From Oscillospiraceae bacterium (GTDB lineage: Bacteria > Bacillota > Clostridia > Oscillospirales > UBA929), in the NCBI GenBank assembly GCA_009782215.1, contig WRKO01000006.1:1-64000 (forward strand): DNA of 64,000 nucleotides, read 5' to 3'. Numbering within the stretch: position 1 is the stretch's first letter; every line of letters begins with the position of its first letter. Below, in pieces: positions 14,418 through 27,200 of this stretch. A program made the position numbers and the translations under genes. Under the pieces are notes generated by a model. That model saw nothing but the letters and a program-made list of their open reading frames with translations. It searched no databases and was not told the origin of the DNA.

Positions 14418-15314
14418 GTGTATTACCGCAGAAAGATGTCGGACTGGGTTCTTGATCTATTGATTTATGTGCTGCTGTGCGTGCTGGTGATTGCGACGCT
14501 CTATCCTTTTATGAATGCGCTCGCCATATCGCTCAACGAAGCCGCCGACACCACGCGGGGGGGGATTACCATCTTCCCCAGAAAGTTCACGATAGAAAAC
14601 TACAGAACGATTGCGCAGAATCAAGCGCTGTACCGAGGGTTCATTGTCAGTGCCCTGCGAACCGTGATTGGCACGTTCGCCGGGGTTTTGATAACGGGGA
14701 TGATGGCTTACGCCCTGTCGAAAAAGTCCCTGAAAGGGCGGAATATTTACATGACGCTGTGCGTGGTCACGATGTATTTCAGCGGCGGGTTGATTCCTTA
14801 TTTTCTGTTGCTTAGATCCATCAATTTGCTCAACAGCTTCTGGGTCTATATATTGCCTAACCTTGTGAATGTATGGAACATGATTATTATGAGAACCTAT
14901 TTCAAAAGCCTGCCGGAGGCTTTGGAGGAATCGGCGAGGATTGACGGCGCGTCAACCTTCAAGGTGTTTTTCAGGATTATTCTGCCGACGTCAGCCCCCA
15001 TCATCGCCACCATTGCCTTGTTTTGCGGGGTGTTCCAGTGGAATTCATGGTTCGACGCCGCGGTATTTGTCACCAGAAGAGAATTAAAGCCGGTGCAGTC
15101 GATTCTGAATGAAATAATCAACAGCAGCCGGTTTGCAGAAGAAATCGCGAAAGCGGGGCCGGGCGCGACGCGGTTGGGCAGAATGAATGTCATCAACCCA
15201 CGTTCCATCACAATGGCGACCATGATTGCCGTCATTGTCCCGATTATCTTGGTCTATCCGTTTATCCAAAAATACTTCGCCAAGGGCTTGATGATTGGCT
15301 CGATAAAAGACTGA
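14418..15314 (+). CDS. Carbohydrate ABC transporter permease, YtcP/LplC type
   Basis: Second permease of the importer, MalG-like topology with about six helices and the EAA loop LEESARIDGASTFKVFFRI. Likely start is GTG at 14418, with a purine-rich AGGAAGGGCGGGG upstream; ATG at 14433 is an alternative five codons in. It lies 21 nt after the first permease and 64 nt before the binding-protein gene. A small hairpin (15329-15342) sits in that second gap. Together with its neighbours it imports an oligosaccharide released at the cell surface. Confidence 0.93.
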   Translation: MYYRRKMSDWVLDLLIYVLLCVLVIATLYPFMNALAISLNEAADTTRGGITIFPRKFTIENYRTIAQNQALYRGFIVSALRTVIGTFAGVLITGMMAYALSKKSLKGRNIYMTLCVVTMYFSGGLIPYFLLLRSINLLNSFWVYILPNLVNVWNMIIMRTYFKSLPEALEESARIDGASTFKVFFRIILPTSAPIIATIALFCGVFQWNSWFDAAVFVTRRELKPVQSILNEIINSSRFAEEIAKAGPGATRLGRMNVINPRSITMATMIAVIVPIILVYPFIQKYFAKGLMIGSIKD

Positions 15315-15378
15315 CGCCGCGGTTATAGCAGGGGAGACCCTGTTGTAATAAATTTATACTTTATTAGGAGGAAGAAAA

Positions 15379-17031
15379 ATGAAAAGTCGCAAACTACTGT
15401 CCTTGGCCCTCGCCTGTCTGATGCTTCTCGCGCTTGCTGCCGGCTGCACCGGAGACAGCCCTTCGCCGAGTGAACCCGGCACGCAGACCCCGGGCGGGAA
15501 CGATACTCCGAGCGGAAACGGCGGAACGGACACATCGCCTGCGGGAACAGACCCGTACACCTTCACGTACTACTGGAACTATGACTGGGCAGACACATCT
15601 CTGATATGGGGCGAAGACGCCGTCTCCGCCTATATGAGGGACAGGTTCAACACAACGGTTGTGATGGATAAGCCCGGTACGTCCCCCGAAGAGCAAATCG
15701 GACTCTTTTTCGCGATGGATCAATTCCCCGACGTTATGATGATTGAACGGGATTCCACCTACCAACAGCTTATAGAGCAAGGCAAGCTGCTGGCGCTGGA
15801 CGATTTGCTTGCGGGCTCTAAGTATGCCGAGCTTCTCAGCGAAGGCACCGTCAATATGTCCCGCGCCGCCGACGGCAAGGTGTACGGGCTTCTCAACTGG
15901 GCCACCAGTCAGCCGACCGGGAATAACGGCTGGGCCATCAACAAGAAAATTTGGGAAGAAATGGGTTCTCCGTCGCTCAACACCACCAACGACCTGTACA
16001 ACTATCTGGTCGCCGTCCGAGACGCGAATCTGACCGTCGGCGGCATGTCCGTCGTCCCGCTCCAGTTTTCTTCCGGCGCGGATATCATCGCCGACCAGAT
16101 GCTGGCGTCCTTCGGCGTCCGCCGCATCAGCGGCGTTGCCGAGGTGGGCGGAGAGCTGAAGCTCCATTACACGGCCCCCGGCGCGGAAGACGCGTTCCTG
16201 TTCCTGAACAGGCTGTGGAATGAAGACCTGATTAACTCCGACGCTTTCGCGGAAACCACTGAGCAAATAAGGGAAAAACTGTCGGTAGGCCGCGTGGCCG
16301 TATACTGCGGGAACGACATCACCTCCGCGCTGGCCACTGAAGTCCGTCCCGTCTTAATCGCGAACGACCCGGGCAACGATTACATCGCCATCCCCTCGCC
16401 TCGGGCTTCGGGCGTTACCGATGTATGGAACTCCGTCTGGTACAGCCTTGGCTGGAACGTCATCGTCATCACGAAAGACGCTGAGAATCCAGAGCGTATC
16501 TTTGAGCTGATTGACTTCGTCCATTCCAATGAAGGTTCCCTTCTGGTCAGCTACGGCCCGCAGGGCGTGCTTTGGGATGAAATGGACGCCAACAGCTTCC
16601 CCATCCTGTCGCGGGCGCTGAACTCGCTTACCTCGGAAGAAAATGACGAACTCGGCGCCAACGGAAGATGGACTCTTTTGGGGAACGCGCCCTATGCGGA
16701 TCAATCTAAGGTGGCCATCAACGCCCGTCTGCCGGCCGACGAGCAGGACTGGGTGACCAACGCCCAGACCAACATCACTTGGAGACACAGCATGTATGCC
16801 GACGCCTACCTGAATATCTCCACCAATCCGCAGGAGCCGGAAGGCATAGCTTTCAGCAACTTTGAGCTTCAAGACTCAATTTTCATCCCGCGTATCATCA
16901 CCGCTCCGAATGAAGCCGCCGCCGCGGCCGCTCTGCGGGAGGCCGTCGACACCATTTACGGCCAAGACTTTGCTTTGGTGGAAGCGTATAAAACCGCTGT
17001 GTTCCAAGCCAACCAAGCACTTCTCAGGTAA
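15379..17031 (+). CDS. Extracellular solute-binding lipoprotein, LplA type
   Basis: Substrate-binding component of the importer. A lipoprotein signal peptide ends in LLALAAGC (lipid-modified Cys near residue 23) and is followed by a Ser/Thr/Gly/Pro-rich tether of about 35 residues. The mature domain of about 490 residues matches the large group of sugar-binding proteins that pair with LplB/YtcP permeases. The ribosome binding site AGGAGG is 9 nt before the ATG. It is held at the outer face of the membrane and delivers oligosaccharide to the permeases. The ligand cannot be read from the sequence; neighbouring enzymes point to galactosidic or hexosamine-containing saccharides. Confidence 0.93.
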   Translation: MKSRKLLSLALACLMLLALAAGCTGDSPSPSEPGTQTPGGNDTPSGNGGTDTSPAGTDPYTFTYYWNYDWADTSLIWGEDAVSAYMRDRFNTTVVMDKPGTSPEEQIGLFFAMDQFPDVMMIERDSTYQQLIEQGKLLALDDLLAGSKYAELLSEGTVNMSRAADGKVYGLLNWATSQPTGNNGWAINKKIWEEMGSPSLNTTNDLYNYLVAVRDANLTVGGMSVVPLQFSSGADIIADQMLASFGVRRISGVAEVGGELKLHYTAPGAEDAFLFLNRLWNEDLINSDAFAETTEQIREKLSVGRVAVYCGNDITSALATEVRPVLIANDPGNDYIAIPSPRASGVTDVWNSVWYSLGWNVIVITKDAENPERIFELIDFVHSNEGSLLVSYGPQGVLWDEMDANSFPILSRALNSLTSEENDELGANGRWTLLGNAPYADQSKVAINARLPADEQDWVTNAQTNITWRHSMYADAYLNISTNPQEPEGIAFSNFELQDSIFIPRIITAPNEAAAAAALREAVDTIYGQDFALVEAYKTAVFQANQALLR

Positions 17032-17042
17032 TTGCGACGCTT

Positions 17043-17070
17043 GTGGGGGCGCGGGTTTCCGCGTCCCCGC
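17043..17070 (+). other. Intercistronic GC-rich hairpin after the binding-protein gene
   Basis: A 12-bp stem (with two G-T wobbles) and a GTTT loop lie between the binding-protein and foldase genes. No T-run follows, so it is more likely an mRNA-stabilising or differential-expression element than a full terminator. It would favour a higher level of the upstream binding-protein message. Confidence 0.5.
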
Positions 17071-17112
17071 AGACAACTTGGCGAAAACTTTTTATACCCG
17101 TGGGTGGTGTAA

Positions 17113-18186
17113 ATGAAAAATCAAAAAAAGCCGGCAAAGAAAAAAAAGAAAGCCGAAAAGACGGTGTGGTGGATTGTCGCCGCGGGCATTTTGATTGTCG
17201 CGGCTTCCACCGTTATCGCGTATTTCGGGATGGCGCGTCCCGAGATTGAGGATCCTGTTGTGGCTACCGTCAACGGGGAGCCGGTCACCTTTGACGAAAT
17301 GACTATGGTCATGGGGAATTTCAGGGTTGAAACGGCCGCGTATTTTTTCAGCAGATACGGCCTTGAATTTACGCAAGGGTTTTGGGAGACGGAGGTTGAC
17401 GGAACCACTCCGTTAGAATACATCAAGGAAAAAGCCCTTGATTTCCTCGTTGAGAAGAAGGTTCAGCAGCAGTTTATCCGCCGCCGCGGCCTCATCGGGG
17501 ATTTTTCCCACAGCGCGTTCCTGAAGGCGCTTGAAACCGAAAACGCGCGCAGGGGGGAGACCATCGCTCAAGGCGGCGTTGTATACGGTGTGGAGCGGTT
17601 TGACCCGATGACCTACTACGACTATCTGTTTATCAACCAAGTGCAGAGCTTGCTGACGGAAAGGGGCGACGAGCTTTTTCCCGTCTCATATAGTGATATC
17701 GAAAGATTCTATGAAGAAAACAAGTCAAATTTCAAATTACCCGACAATCTTTTTCTCGACGCGATTATCATCCCCCTCAACACGGCGGATGAAGACCCGT
17801 ACGAAAAAGCCCTGAGAGCTGAACAAGCCTTGCTCGAAGGCAGGGACTTTGACAGCGTTATGCGGGAGTTTAACCCGGACAATGAGCCGTACCGCGTGGA
17901 CTTATCAGGCGTAGACGCGCAGAGAGCATACGACGGAATTTTTGCCGACATGGCATGGGGCCTGTCGGAAGGTGAAGTAAGTGTGATTTTTGAATGGAGA
18001 GGCACGTGGGTCATCCTTAAATGCGCGGAACGGATACCCGGAGGATATACAGGAATAGAAGGGCGTGAACATTCCATTCTGGTCGAGGTCAGATGGGAAA
18101 TGTACGACGCCTTCGCGGAACAATTAAAAAAGGAGGCGAGGGTGCGGATCCAAAACAAAGCGTTTGACCAGTTAACCATGATATAG
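17113..18186 (+). CDS. Membrane-anchored PrsA/SurA-like peptidyl-prolyl isomerase
   Basis: A likely extracytoplasmic foldase. A lysine-rich N terminus is followed by one hydrophobic helix (about residues 19-41) that acts as an uncleaved anchor. Next comes a SurA_N-like region starting VVATVNGEPVTFDEM and a C-terminal parvulin-like region (about 205-330). The parvulin motif is divergent: the GDLG-type and isomerase-signature segments are not clear, so it may be a chaperone only. It sits 45 nt upstream of the 3436-residue surface protein, which suggests dedicated help in folding that protein after export. Confidence 0.75.
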   Translation: MKNQKKPAKKKKKAEKTVWWIVAAGILIVAASTVIAYFGMARPEIEDPVVATVNGEPVTFDEMTMVMGNFRVETAAYFFSRYGLEFTQGFWETEVDGTTPLEYIKEKALDFLVEKKVQQQFIRRRGLIGDFSHSAFLKALETENARRGETIAQGGVVYGVERFDPMTYYDYLFINQVQSLLTERGDELFPVSYSDIERFYEENKSNFKLPDNLFLDAIIIPLNTADEDPYEKALRAEQALLEGRDFDSVMREFNPDNEPYRVDLSGVDAQRAYDGIFADMAWGLSEGEVSVIFEWRGTWVILKCAERIPGGYTGIEGREHSILVEVRWEMYDAFAEQLKKEARVRIQNKAFDQLTMI

Positions 18187-18231
18187 CGTGAAACGAAAAC
18201 CAAAATGCAAAAAAACAAGGAGTGGGTACAA

Positions 18232-21200
18232 ATGTCTAGCAGTAAAATTTTACGCGTTTCCAAAAAATCTTTGAGTCTGTTTCTGGCGGTCGTGATGCTG
18301 CTAAGCTGCATCGCGGTAACAGGCGTAGCCCCGGCGGCTTTCGCGGACACCGTGGGAGCGCTGTCCGTCAGTTTGGCCGACGCCGACGACGTTGACGACG
18401 GCAAGATTCGGCCGGTCGTCGAAGACGACACGGGCACGTTGCATTTTTCGCTCTCCCTGTCGGAGGGTACGACGCCGCAGGTAGGCGCCAAAATCACCGA
18501 TTTGCCCGCTCCGGGGCCCGCCCCTCTCTCAGGAGACGTCGAGGGTGCAGTCCCGGGCCAGTGGCTGCGCGTATATGATGTCGATGCGAGCGGCAATATC
18601 ACCGGCTACGGCGCGGTACAGATTACATGGGACAAAATCGGGAATCGAATGGCGACACACAGCGGAGGATCACCGTTCACAACGAGTTTTAACTTAGGCA
18701 ATGATACTTGGACTGACTACATAGTAGAGTGGTCAATGAAGTTGTCTGATGACGCTTCAGGCTGGGTAAGCACTTTGTACCTGTACTTCCGGCGTAATAA
18801 TGCCGGAAACCAATGGTACCGAGCGGATTTTCAGCAAAATGATAACTGGATTCCGTTTTTTGTTGATAATCAAAACTGGGGCAATGATAATTACCGGGGC
18901 GGATGGGATTACGTCCCCGGAAGTACAGATAGGTATATCACATATGATTTTCGCCTAGTCGTTGAGGGAAACGACATTGCATTATGGGCAAAAACAGAAT
19001 TGGAAACAAGCTATACTCTGAGGAGTATGACTGTTAATGCATCTTCGACAGCTCCGCAAAGAAATAGCGGTGGAGTTAGGTTTGAAATCCAAGGAACCAG
19101 CACAACGAACATCACCGATGTAATCGTCCGTTCCATCCGCTCGGCTCCTACGGGTACCCCCGTCACAGACGTAACAATCGGCGAAAGCGGAACCACGCTT
19201 TCTGCGAATGTAACGCCGGACGAGGCGACTGTTATGTATGAGTGGTCGATTGAGGACGAGACTCTCGGCAGCGTAATCCTCGGTACGGGCGCAGCACTGC
19301 TGAACGCGCCGCTAGACGAAGAAATCACCTTGACCGTCCTCGGAACCGGGACTTATACCGGCACGCAAAGTCGTATACGGTCTGCCAGTTCCGGCGGCGG
19401 CGGCGGCGAATACACCGTTACCGTAACCAATGGGACTTCGGATAAAGCCACAGCCGACGCGAGCGACGAAGTGACCGTCACCGCCGGCACGGCTGCGCCG
19501 GGCAAGGTTTTTGACAAATGGGAGGCGACCGGCATTACGCTGACGCCACAGCAGGAAGCCACCAACCCTCTGACGTTCACCATGCCGGCGGTCAACGTTT
19601 CCTTTACCGCGACGTATAAGGATAGCGACGGCCCGCCCAGCGTCCCGGGCGGCACGCCGGGCACCGGCTCGGAGGAATTTCCGCGCCCGACGGCGACGAG
19701 GACATTCTACATAGACGGCAACGCCGCAACCAACGGCGACGGCTCCGAAGGCTCGCCTTGGAATACCCTTGCGCCAATCGGCGGCGGCGGCGGGCATACC
19801 GTTCAGGCCGGCGACCACTTTTACATCAAAGCCGGCTCAATTTTCCAAGGGACGAACGCCAGAATCACCACCGACACGAACGGCACAGCCGCGGCGCCCA
19901 TTGTGGTGGATATGTACGACCCGGATGACACGGGCGTGAAGCCCGTAATCAACGGCTATGTCAACGCCACAAATACGGGGACTCTGGTTGCGATCAACCG
20001 CGACTACTGGGAGTTCCGCAACCTGAAGCTTACTTGGTGGGACGGCTCGACCTTCGACGGCATCAGCGGCACACGTCAGGCGTTCGGCATCTCGGGCGGC
20101 AGAAACCATGTGTACATCCTTGACTGCGATGTTTACAACATGGACTCCAACAAGTCACACACAACCGGCATAGGCGTCGCCAACTCGGGGGTGACAAAGG
20201 ATCTTGTCATCGCCGGAAACACCTTTATAGGGGTCAGCCGGACGGCTCTGCGTATCGCCGGCGGCAGCAACAACAACAATATGAATTGGCAAGCGGATCT
20301 TTCCCATGAGACGGCGATGGAAACGAACAAAACCACCGCGCTCATCAAAAACAACTTCTTTGACCGGATTGGCGGAGACGTCTTTATCAATGACTACACC
20401 TACGGTACGGTCTTTGAATACAACACGGCGCTCCGCGCCTGCCACGACCTGCCGCAGGTATCCACCGGGAATCCGGGTGAGAACATGTTCAGCGCCGGGA
20501 TTTGGGGCTGGCACTCCGTCAACGCTATCTACCAATACAATGAAGTAGCCTACATCCGCGACGGCGGCGTTGGCGACCGCAGCGCCTTCGACTTCGACAG
20601 CAACTGCACCGGATACACTGTCTTTCAATACAACTACACCCACCACAACTCCGGCGGCCAAATGCTGTACTGCGCGGCCGGGCGCACCGCCAGCGACAAC
20701 AATCCGGGAAGCGGATACATTCAGGATACCCGCATCATCCGCTACAACGTATCGGCGTTCGAGTCGGTAAGCTGCGGCCCTTCCGACACCGCAGAGCTTA
20801 CCTTCGTGTATAACAACATCTATTACAAATCCACCCCCGGCAGAACCAACGCCGCTATGAACCAAGGCTGGGATACCAACATCTATGACGATGCAGCAAG
20901 AAGTTCCGGCGAGCCTTGGGACGATTGGGCGGTTTCTCCCCTCGGGCATATGCAGAACATGACCTTCGGCAACTATATCTTCAACAACATCTTCTACGAA
21001 TGTGAGCGCATTACCATCAACAGCGCCACCAGCTTCAGCAACGGCGGCAGGAATTTCACCTTGATTCACACCTTCAACAACAACATCGTTTACAACACGC
21101 CTATTTATCAAATCAACAACACCACCACCCCGGTGGCGGAAGGTGTGCTGACAGGCTCTACCGGGCTTATCAGAGACAACATCCTCGCCAACCCGAAGTT

Positions 21201-24200
21201 CTTGGGCGACATCGATCCAAGGAACGCCGACGGCTTCGCCGTGCTGGAAGCCCTGCGGGTCGCCCACGACTCCCCCGCGAAAGACAACGGAATCACCATC
21301 CCGGCTATGCTCTCTTTTATTGAGGAGCAAATAGGCGTTGCCAACGCGGCGGCGGGGGGCGGCCGCTGGGCGCTTAATTACGCCCATATCAACCAGCGTG
21401 TATTTGACTATAACATTTCCAGAAGCATCGCCCCCACCGTGGATTTCTTCGGCAATCCGGTGGATGCGACCTCAAACTTCATCGGTATCGCCGCTCCTGA
21501 AATAACGACGGGGCTGCCTCTCATCTTGGATCTTGACATATCACCCCGGCGTATTGTCATGGAGCATGACGAAGACCTCACCGACTATACGGATGACGTT
21601 ACCGTCACCGTTACCGGCGAGAACTTGGTGGGGAATGAAGTGCTGACCGTCTTCGGCAAAGAGTTCAGCTTTACCAGCGGGACGCCGATTACCATCGACT
21701 TGAGTGACTCGGAGCTTGACCTGACTGTCGGCTTGCGCCACTACGCCTCTGTTGAGGCGGCCGACGGCTCCCTGATGAAAATCAGTTGGATGGGGTTGTT
21801 CCAAGAGGAACCGCCGTATGTTGAGCCCATCATACCGGGCCTGATTCTCAACCTCAAAGACGACGCGATGATGGGAACGGTCTCCGTCAAGTCGGCCCAC
21901 GAGGTCGGCGACCCCGGTGACAACCTCTACTACGTACTGGCCATGAGCGAGGGGACGCGCCCGGAGGACGGGGCCAACATCAGTGACTTCCCCACAGCGG
22001 CTCTGCTGACCATAGGGGCCGAGCTGGAAGTTCCCTCCTATGAAGACTTTTGGCTGCGCATCTACACAGCAAATTCCAGCGGTCTGATTACCGATTTTGC
22101 CTCCGCGCAGATCAAGTGGGCGAATGTCGGAAATCTGCTGCACAGGTCGCAGCCTGGCAGGGTTGTGGGTAATGGCCAGTTTGTCGCGATTGGCGACGAG
22201 GAGTGGTCTGACTACAGGCTGGAGTTCGATATGCAGCGAGTTTCGGGCAGCGGAACAGTAAATTTCTATTTTCACCATCTCGGCACCGGCTCCGGCTCCG
22301 GAAGCTCTTGGTGGAGGATTCCCATTACTCTTAGCAACGCAGGTGATTGGTATGATTTGGGAAGCAGAACTCCCGCAGGGACGGAACGTAGTGGCGCTTC
22401 CGGCTGGTGGCATTCTTTTATGGAAGACCCGGAGGAAAACCTGCACTATCGAATCGTTTCGGCTGGGAATAATAGGGGTAATACCTCAACCGCTGAGGAG
22501 TGGGACATACCCGCCATGTATACGAGGGGCGTACAGTTTGATGTGGAGCCGGTCAACGCCACAAGGGCGGCGGACGGCTCAAGGCAGTACAGCTTCTTTG
22601 GCAGTGCCAAGGGTAACTACGGCGCTGCGGTAACCGGCATCACAAGCGGCAAAACCGGCTACAGCATCCCAACCGGAACCACGGTTGATCTCTACAACTG
22701 GAGCATACATAAAGACCTCGCCGACACCTACGCCTCCCGGACGCCGCTACCCTCCACCGGCGTCGGGATTGCCGCCTTGGCGGCGAAGGAAACCCTGTTC
22801 GCGGTGACGCCCGATACCCTTCAGGTGGCCTACGAGTGGTCGTATGAAGACGCTGACCTCGGCAGCGTTGTCCTCGGCTATGATTGGCAGCTCGAGGTTC
22901 CCACTGGCGTGGACGCCGACGACGTCATTCTGACCGTCGCCGGCATGGGGACGCACAAGGGGACGGTTGTTGTCAATACCATTGACATTGTAACCGTAGA
23001 ACCTGACGACCCGGCCAAAGCGCTTGCCGAACATCAACTGGAAGAAGCCATCACAACCGCGAAAGGCTTGACGCAAAACGACTATATGGCGGCGGGATGG
23101 TCTAACCTCCAGACGGCCATCGGCGTAGCCGAAGACATACTGACCGACGCCGCCAACAAAACCGCAGGCGATCTCGACGATGCGCGGGGTGCCTTAGAAC
23201 TGGTCGTCGGCGCATTAGTGGAAACCTACACCGTCACCTTCAACGCAGGCGGCGGCAGTGTGTCGCCTGCGAGCGCGCGGGTGCGGCCGGACGGCACGCT
23301 GGCAAGCTGGCCCACGCCGACCAACGCGGATTGGTTTACGTTCGACGGCTGGTTTGCCGCGGCAAGCGGCGGAACGGCGCTGCTGGCAACCCATGTGTTC
23401 ACCGGCAATACGACGGTGTTCGCCCAATGGGAACAGACCGGCGAGCCGCCCACAATCACCGGCGGCGGCCCCCCGAACGGCAACACGATAAACACTTGGA
23501 GCACTCCCGGCAGTGGGCAGTGGCCGAATATAACGATTGGCATGTTGGATTACATCTTGGAGTTTGACGTGGTATTTACCACCAATAATACCGACTTCAA
23601 CCTATTCTTGAGAAGAGCTAACAACACCGACACGATTCCTCAAAACAACAATCAACTCAATATCAGGGCGGGCAGAACGAGCGCCGCTCGGTTCCAAGAA
23701 ACGGGCAACCAGACATTTACCGAGCTCGCGCAGAATGTAACGCATCGGTTCCGCCTCGTCGTACAGGACACGGGAACATCCGCTTACGCCGTGGACGTCT
23801 ATGTGAACAGAAACGGGACGACCGAGTGGGTTCTCGTCGGCACACGCACCGCCACGGGAGCCAACTACCGCACCGGCATCGAGCTCGGTTTTGGCTTCAA
23901 CAATCTCACCGCGCAGACCATCTCCAACATCGTCGCTTACGAAATCGGCGAGATTGTGACCGACCCCAGAGAAGAGCTGGAAGGCTTGGTTCAAACGGCG
24001 GAAGGGCTGCTGCAAAACGATTACATGGCGGCTCAATGGGGCGCGTTTACGCAAGCGCTCGAGGCCGCGCAGACCCTTCTGCTTGACGCGTTAGCCGACG
24101 AGGGCGCCTTGGAACAGGCGTACACCGACCTCGACGACGCGATGAAAGCGCTGGTGCAGACCTATACCGTCACCTTCAACCCCCAAGGCGGCACAGTCGA

Positions 24201-27200
24201 TCCCACCACCGCGCGGGTGCGGCCGGACGGCACGCTGGCAAGCTGGCCCACCGCGGACAGGGGAACCACCCATGAGTTTGACGGCTGGTTTGCCGCGGCA
24301 AGCGGCGGAACGGCGCTGCCGACGAGCCATGTGTTCACCGGCAATACGACGGTACACGCGCAGTGGACGGAAGCCCCGTCGTCCGACTTCCCCGGCATAC
24401 CGTTAGACCGCACCGAAGCCCGCAGCTTCTACATCGACTCCATCGGCGGCAGCGACGATAACCCGGGCACGGAGGCCCTGCCGCTGAAGACGCTGGGCTT
24501 CATCAGCACCAACAGAGTCCTGCCGGGCGACAAGTTCTTCCTCAAAGCCGGCTCAATCTTCATGGCGCAAAACATCAGGCCCTTGGTCAGCGGCGCGGAC
24601 GGCAAGCCCGTTGTCGTCGACAGCTACGGCTCCGGCCCCAAACCCGTCATCAACCCGCAGGGAATGACGCCGACGCCGAATGAAGACAATATCTCTCTGA
24701 ACAACGACAGGGGGATGAACGGCGGCTACCTCGCGGCGGTCGACCTGCAAAACATCTCTTACTGGGAATTCCGCAATCTGCATATCTCCAACTTCGACCC
24801 CACGCTGAACAACGGAATCGCGCATAACACCACACAGCCGACCTTCAACAACAACGCCGGAGGTCAGGCAAGCGCGACGCCCCCGAACAACACCGTGAAG
24901 CGGCTGGGCTTCGTCGTCTCGGCAGACAACCCGTACTGGGATTACTGGGGACAGTCGCACACCGGAGGTATGGGGAGCAACAGTATGCCCAATGACCTAA
25001 CCAGCCGCGCGGGCGTGTGGCCCCTGCGCGACGTAATCAATCCCGAAACCGGGAAACCCTACAAAGATTTGGTGAATTACCGGCACATCTACATCATCGG
25101 CTGCGACATCCATGACATCGACGGCAACCAGAGCGAAAAGGACAACGGCGGCATCATCTTCCTGCTGCAGGATGAAGACGTGAAATACTCCCACGTCCGC
25201 ATCGAAAACAACTCCCTGCGGCGGATCAACCGGATGGGTCTCCAAATGGCCTACAACTGGGTGCATGAGTTCTACTTCCACGGAAGCGACACAGACCCGC
25301 ACCCGCAGTGGGCCAACGGCAAACTGACGGAGTGGGAGATGGGCGACGAGGCCGATTACTACTCCAACGACATCATCATCCGCAACAACTTCTTCGACGA
25401 AATCGGCGGCGACGGCATCGACCTCACCATGACGGTGGGCGCGCTGGTTGAGTACAACACCTTGTACCGTATGTGCCACACCCTGCCGACCGCAAACAAC
25501 GCTCTCGGCCGGCCGAGCGACGGCCATTTCAGCGCCGGCGTCTGGACATGGAGCTCCCGCGACGCCATGTTCCAGTTCAACGAGGTCGCCTTCATCCGCG
25601 ACGGCGGCACCGGCGACAAGAGCGCCTTCGACTTCGACAGCCAGAACACCGGCTACACCATCTACCAGTACAACTACACCCACCACAACGCCGGCGGTCA
25701 GTTGCTCACCTGCTCGGTCGGACGCGAGGAAAACTATACGATGGAGCGGTACTACCTCGACACCCGAATCGTGCGCTACAACGTCTCGGCCTACGAGCCG
25801 CTCGCGCAGGGTCAGTCCAACTCCACCACCAGCGGGTTCCTGTACAACAACGTGTACTATAAGTCAATCAACGATACGCGCCCGATTTTTGACAGCGTCG
25901 ATCCGATGTGGCATATCCAAGGGATGGGTACCAACGCCGGCGACTCCGTCCTCTTCTCCAACTATGTCTTCAACAACATCTTCTACGAGGGCGAGCGTAT
26001 CACGATTGATAACAACACTGTCCGAAGCCATAGCAGCAGGAACTTCGTCTTGCACAGCCTGTTTACCAACAACCTAATCATTGATACGCCGGTACGGCTG
26101 AGAACCGGCGGCAGCGGAACAGACCTGACCAAAGCAGCTCTGGAGGCCGGGGGCGTTATTTCCGGCGCCAACGCCTACGTGGATATGCTCAACGGCAACA
26201 CCGTTATGACGGTGGCGGAGTTTGAAGCCGCAGGCGGGTTTGTCGGCGAGATTCTCCCCGGCTTAGACGCCAGAGGCTGGGAACATGTCTATGAAGTGAT
26301 GGTTCCCGAAACCAACACGGCGGCTGTGGGCCAAGGCATCTCCATCGCGGACGTCCTTACGTGGATTGAAACGGACATGACACGCGCCAATAATGCCGCC
26401 ACGACGACCCCGTTCCAAGGCGACAGAGGCCGGCTGATTTACTCCGAACTGGATATGAGGCCGTTCCTCGCCAGCACCCCGACGCTCCCCACCGACCTCA
26501 ACATGGATCATCTGGTCATCACCGAGGATATCGCCGGAAACCCGATAAACGAGGTCACTCCAAATATCGGCGTCGGCATTGTTCCCGCCGCGGCCATCTC
26601 GGAAGCCGACGCGTTTAGGAGCGCCCATGCCACCGTCCTGTCACTGACAGAGGGCACCGTAGCCATCGGCAACAAGACCGCCGTGCAAAACGCGCAGAGC
26701 GCATTTGACTTACTGAGCGGCGGCGCAAAGGCGTTGTTATTAACGGAAGATTCGATCAACGCCGCGTTCTTCACGGAACTGCTGGCCAAAATCGCCGAGC
26801 TGGAGGACGAACTGGAGGTCACCGCGTTCAAGAGCGCCCATGCCACCGTCCTGTCACTGACAGAGGGCACCGTAGCCATCGGCAACAAGACCGCTGTGCA
26901 AAACGCGCAGAGCGCATTTGACTTACTGAGCGGTGGCGCAAAAGCGGTGCTGCTGGCGGAAGATTCCATCAACGCCGCCTTCTTCACAGAACTGCTGGCC
27001 AAAATCGCCGAGCTGGAGGACGAACAGGCGGCCGCCGCGTTCAAGAGTGCCCACGCCGCCGTCCTGTCACTGACAGAGGGCACCGTAGCCATCGGCAACA
27101 AGACCGCCGTGCAAAACGCGCAGAGCGCGTACAACGGATTGAGCGCCGGCGTAAAAGAGGTGCTGCTGGCGGAAGATTCCATCAACGCCGCGTTCTTCAC

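Noticed and set aside
20636-20653. AACTACACCCACC in the giant gene as a copy of the activator box
   Set aside because: One inserted base compared with the box, inside the coding motif YNYTHHN that is repeated in beta-helix 2, with no -10 element.
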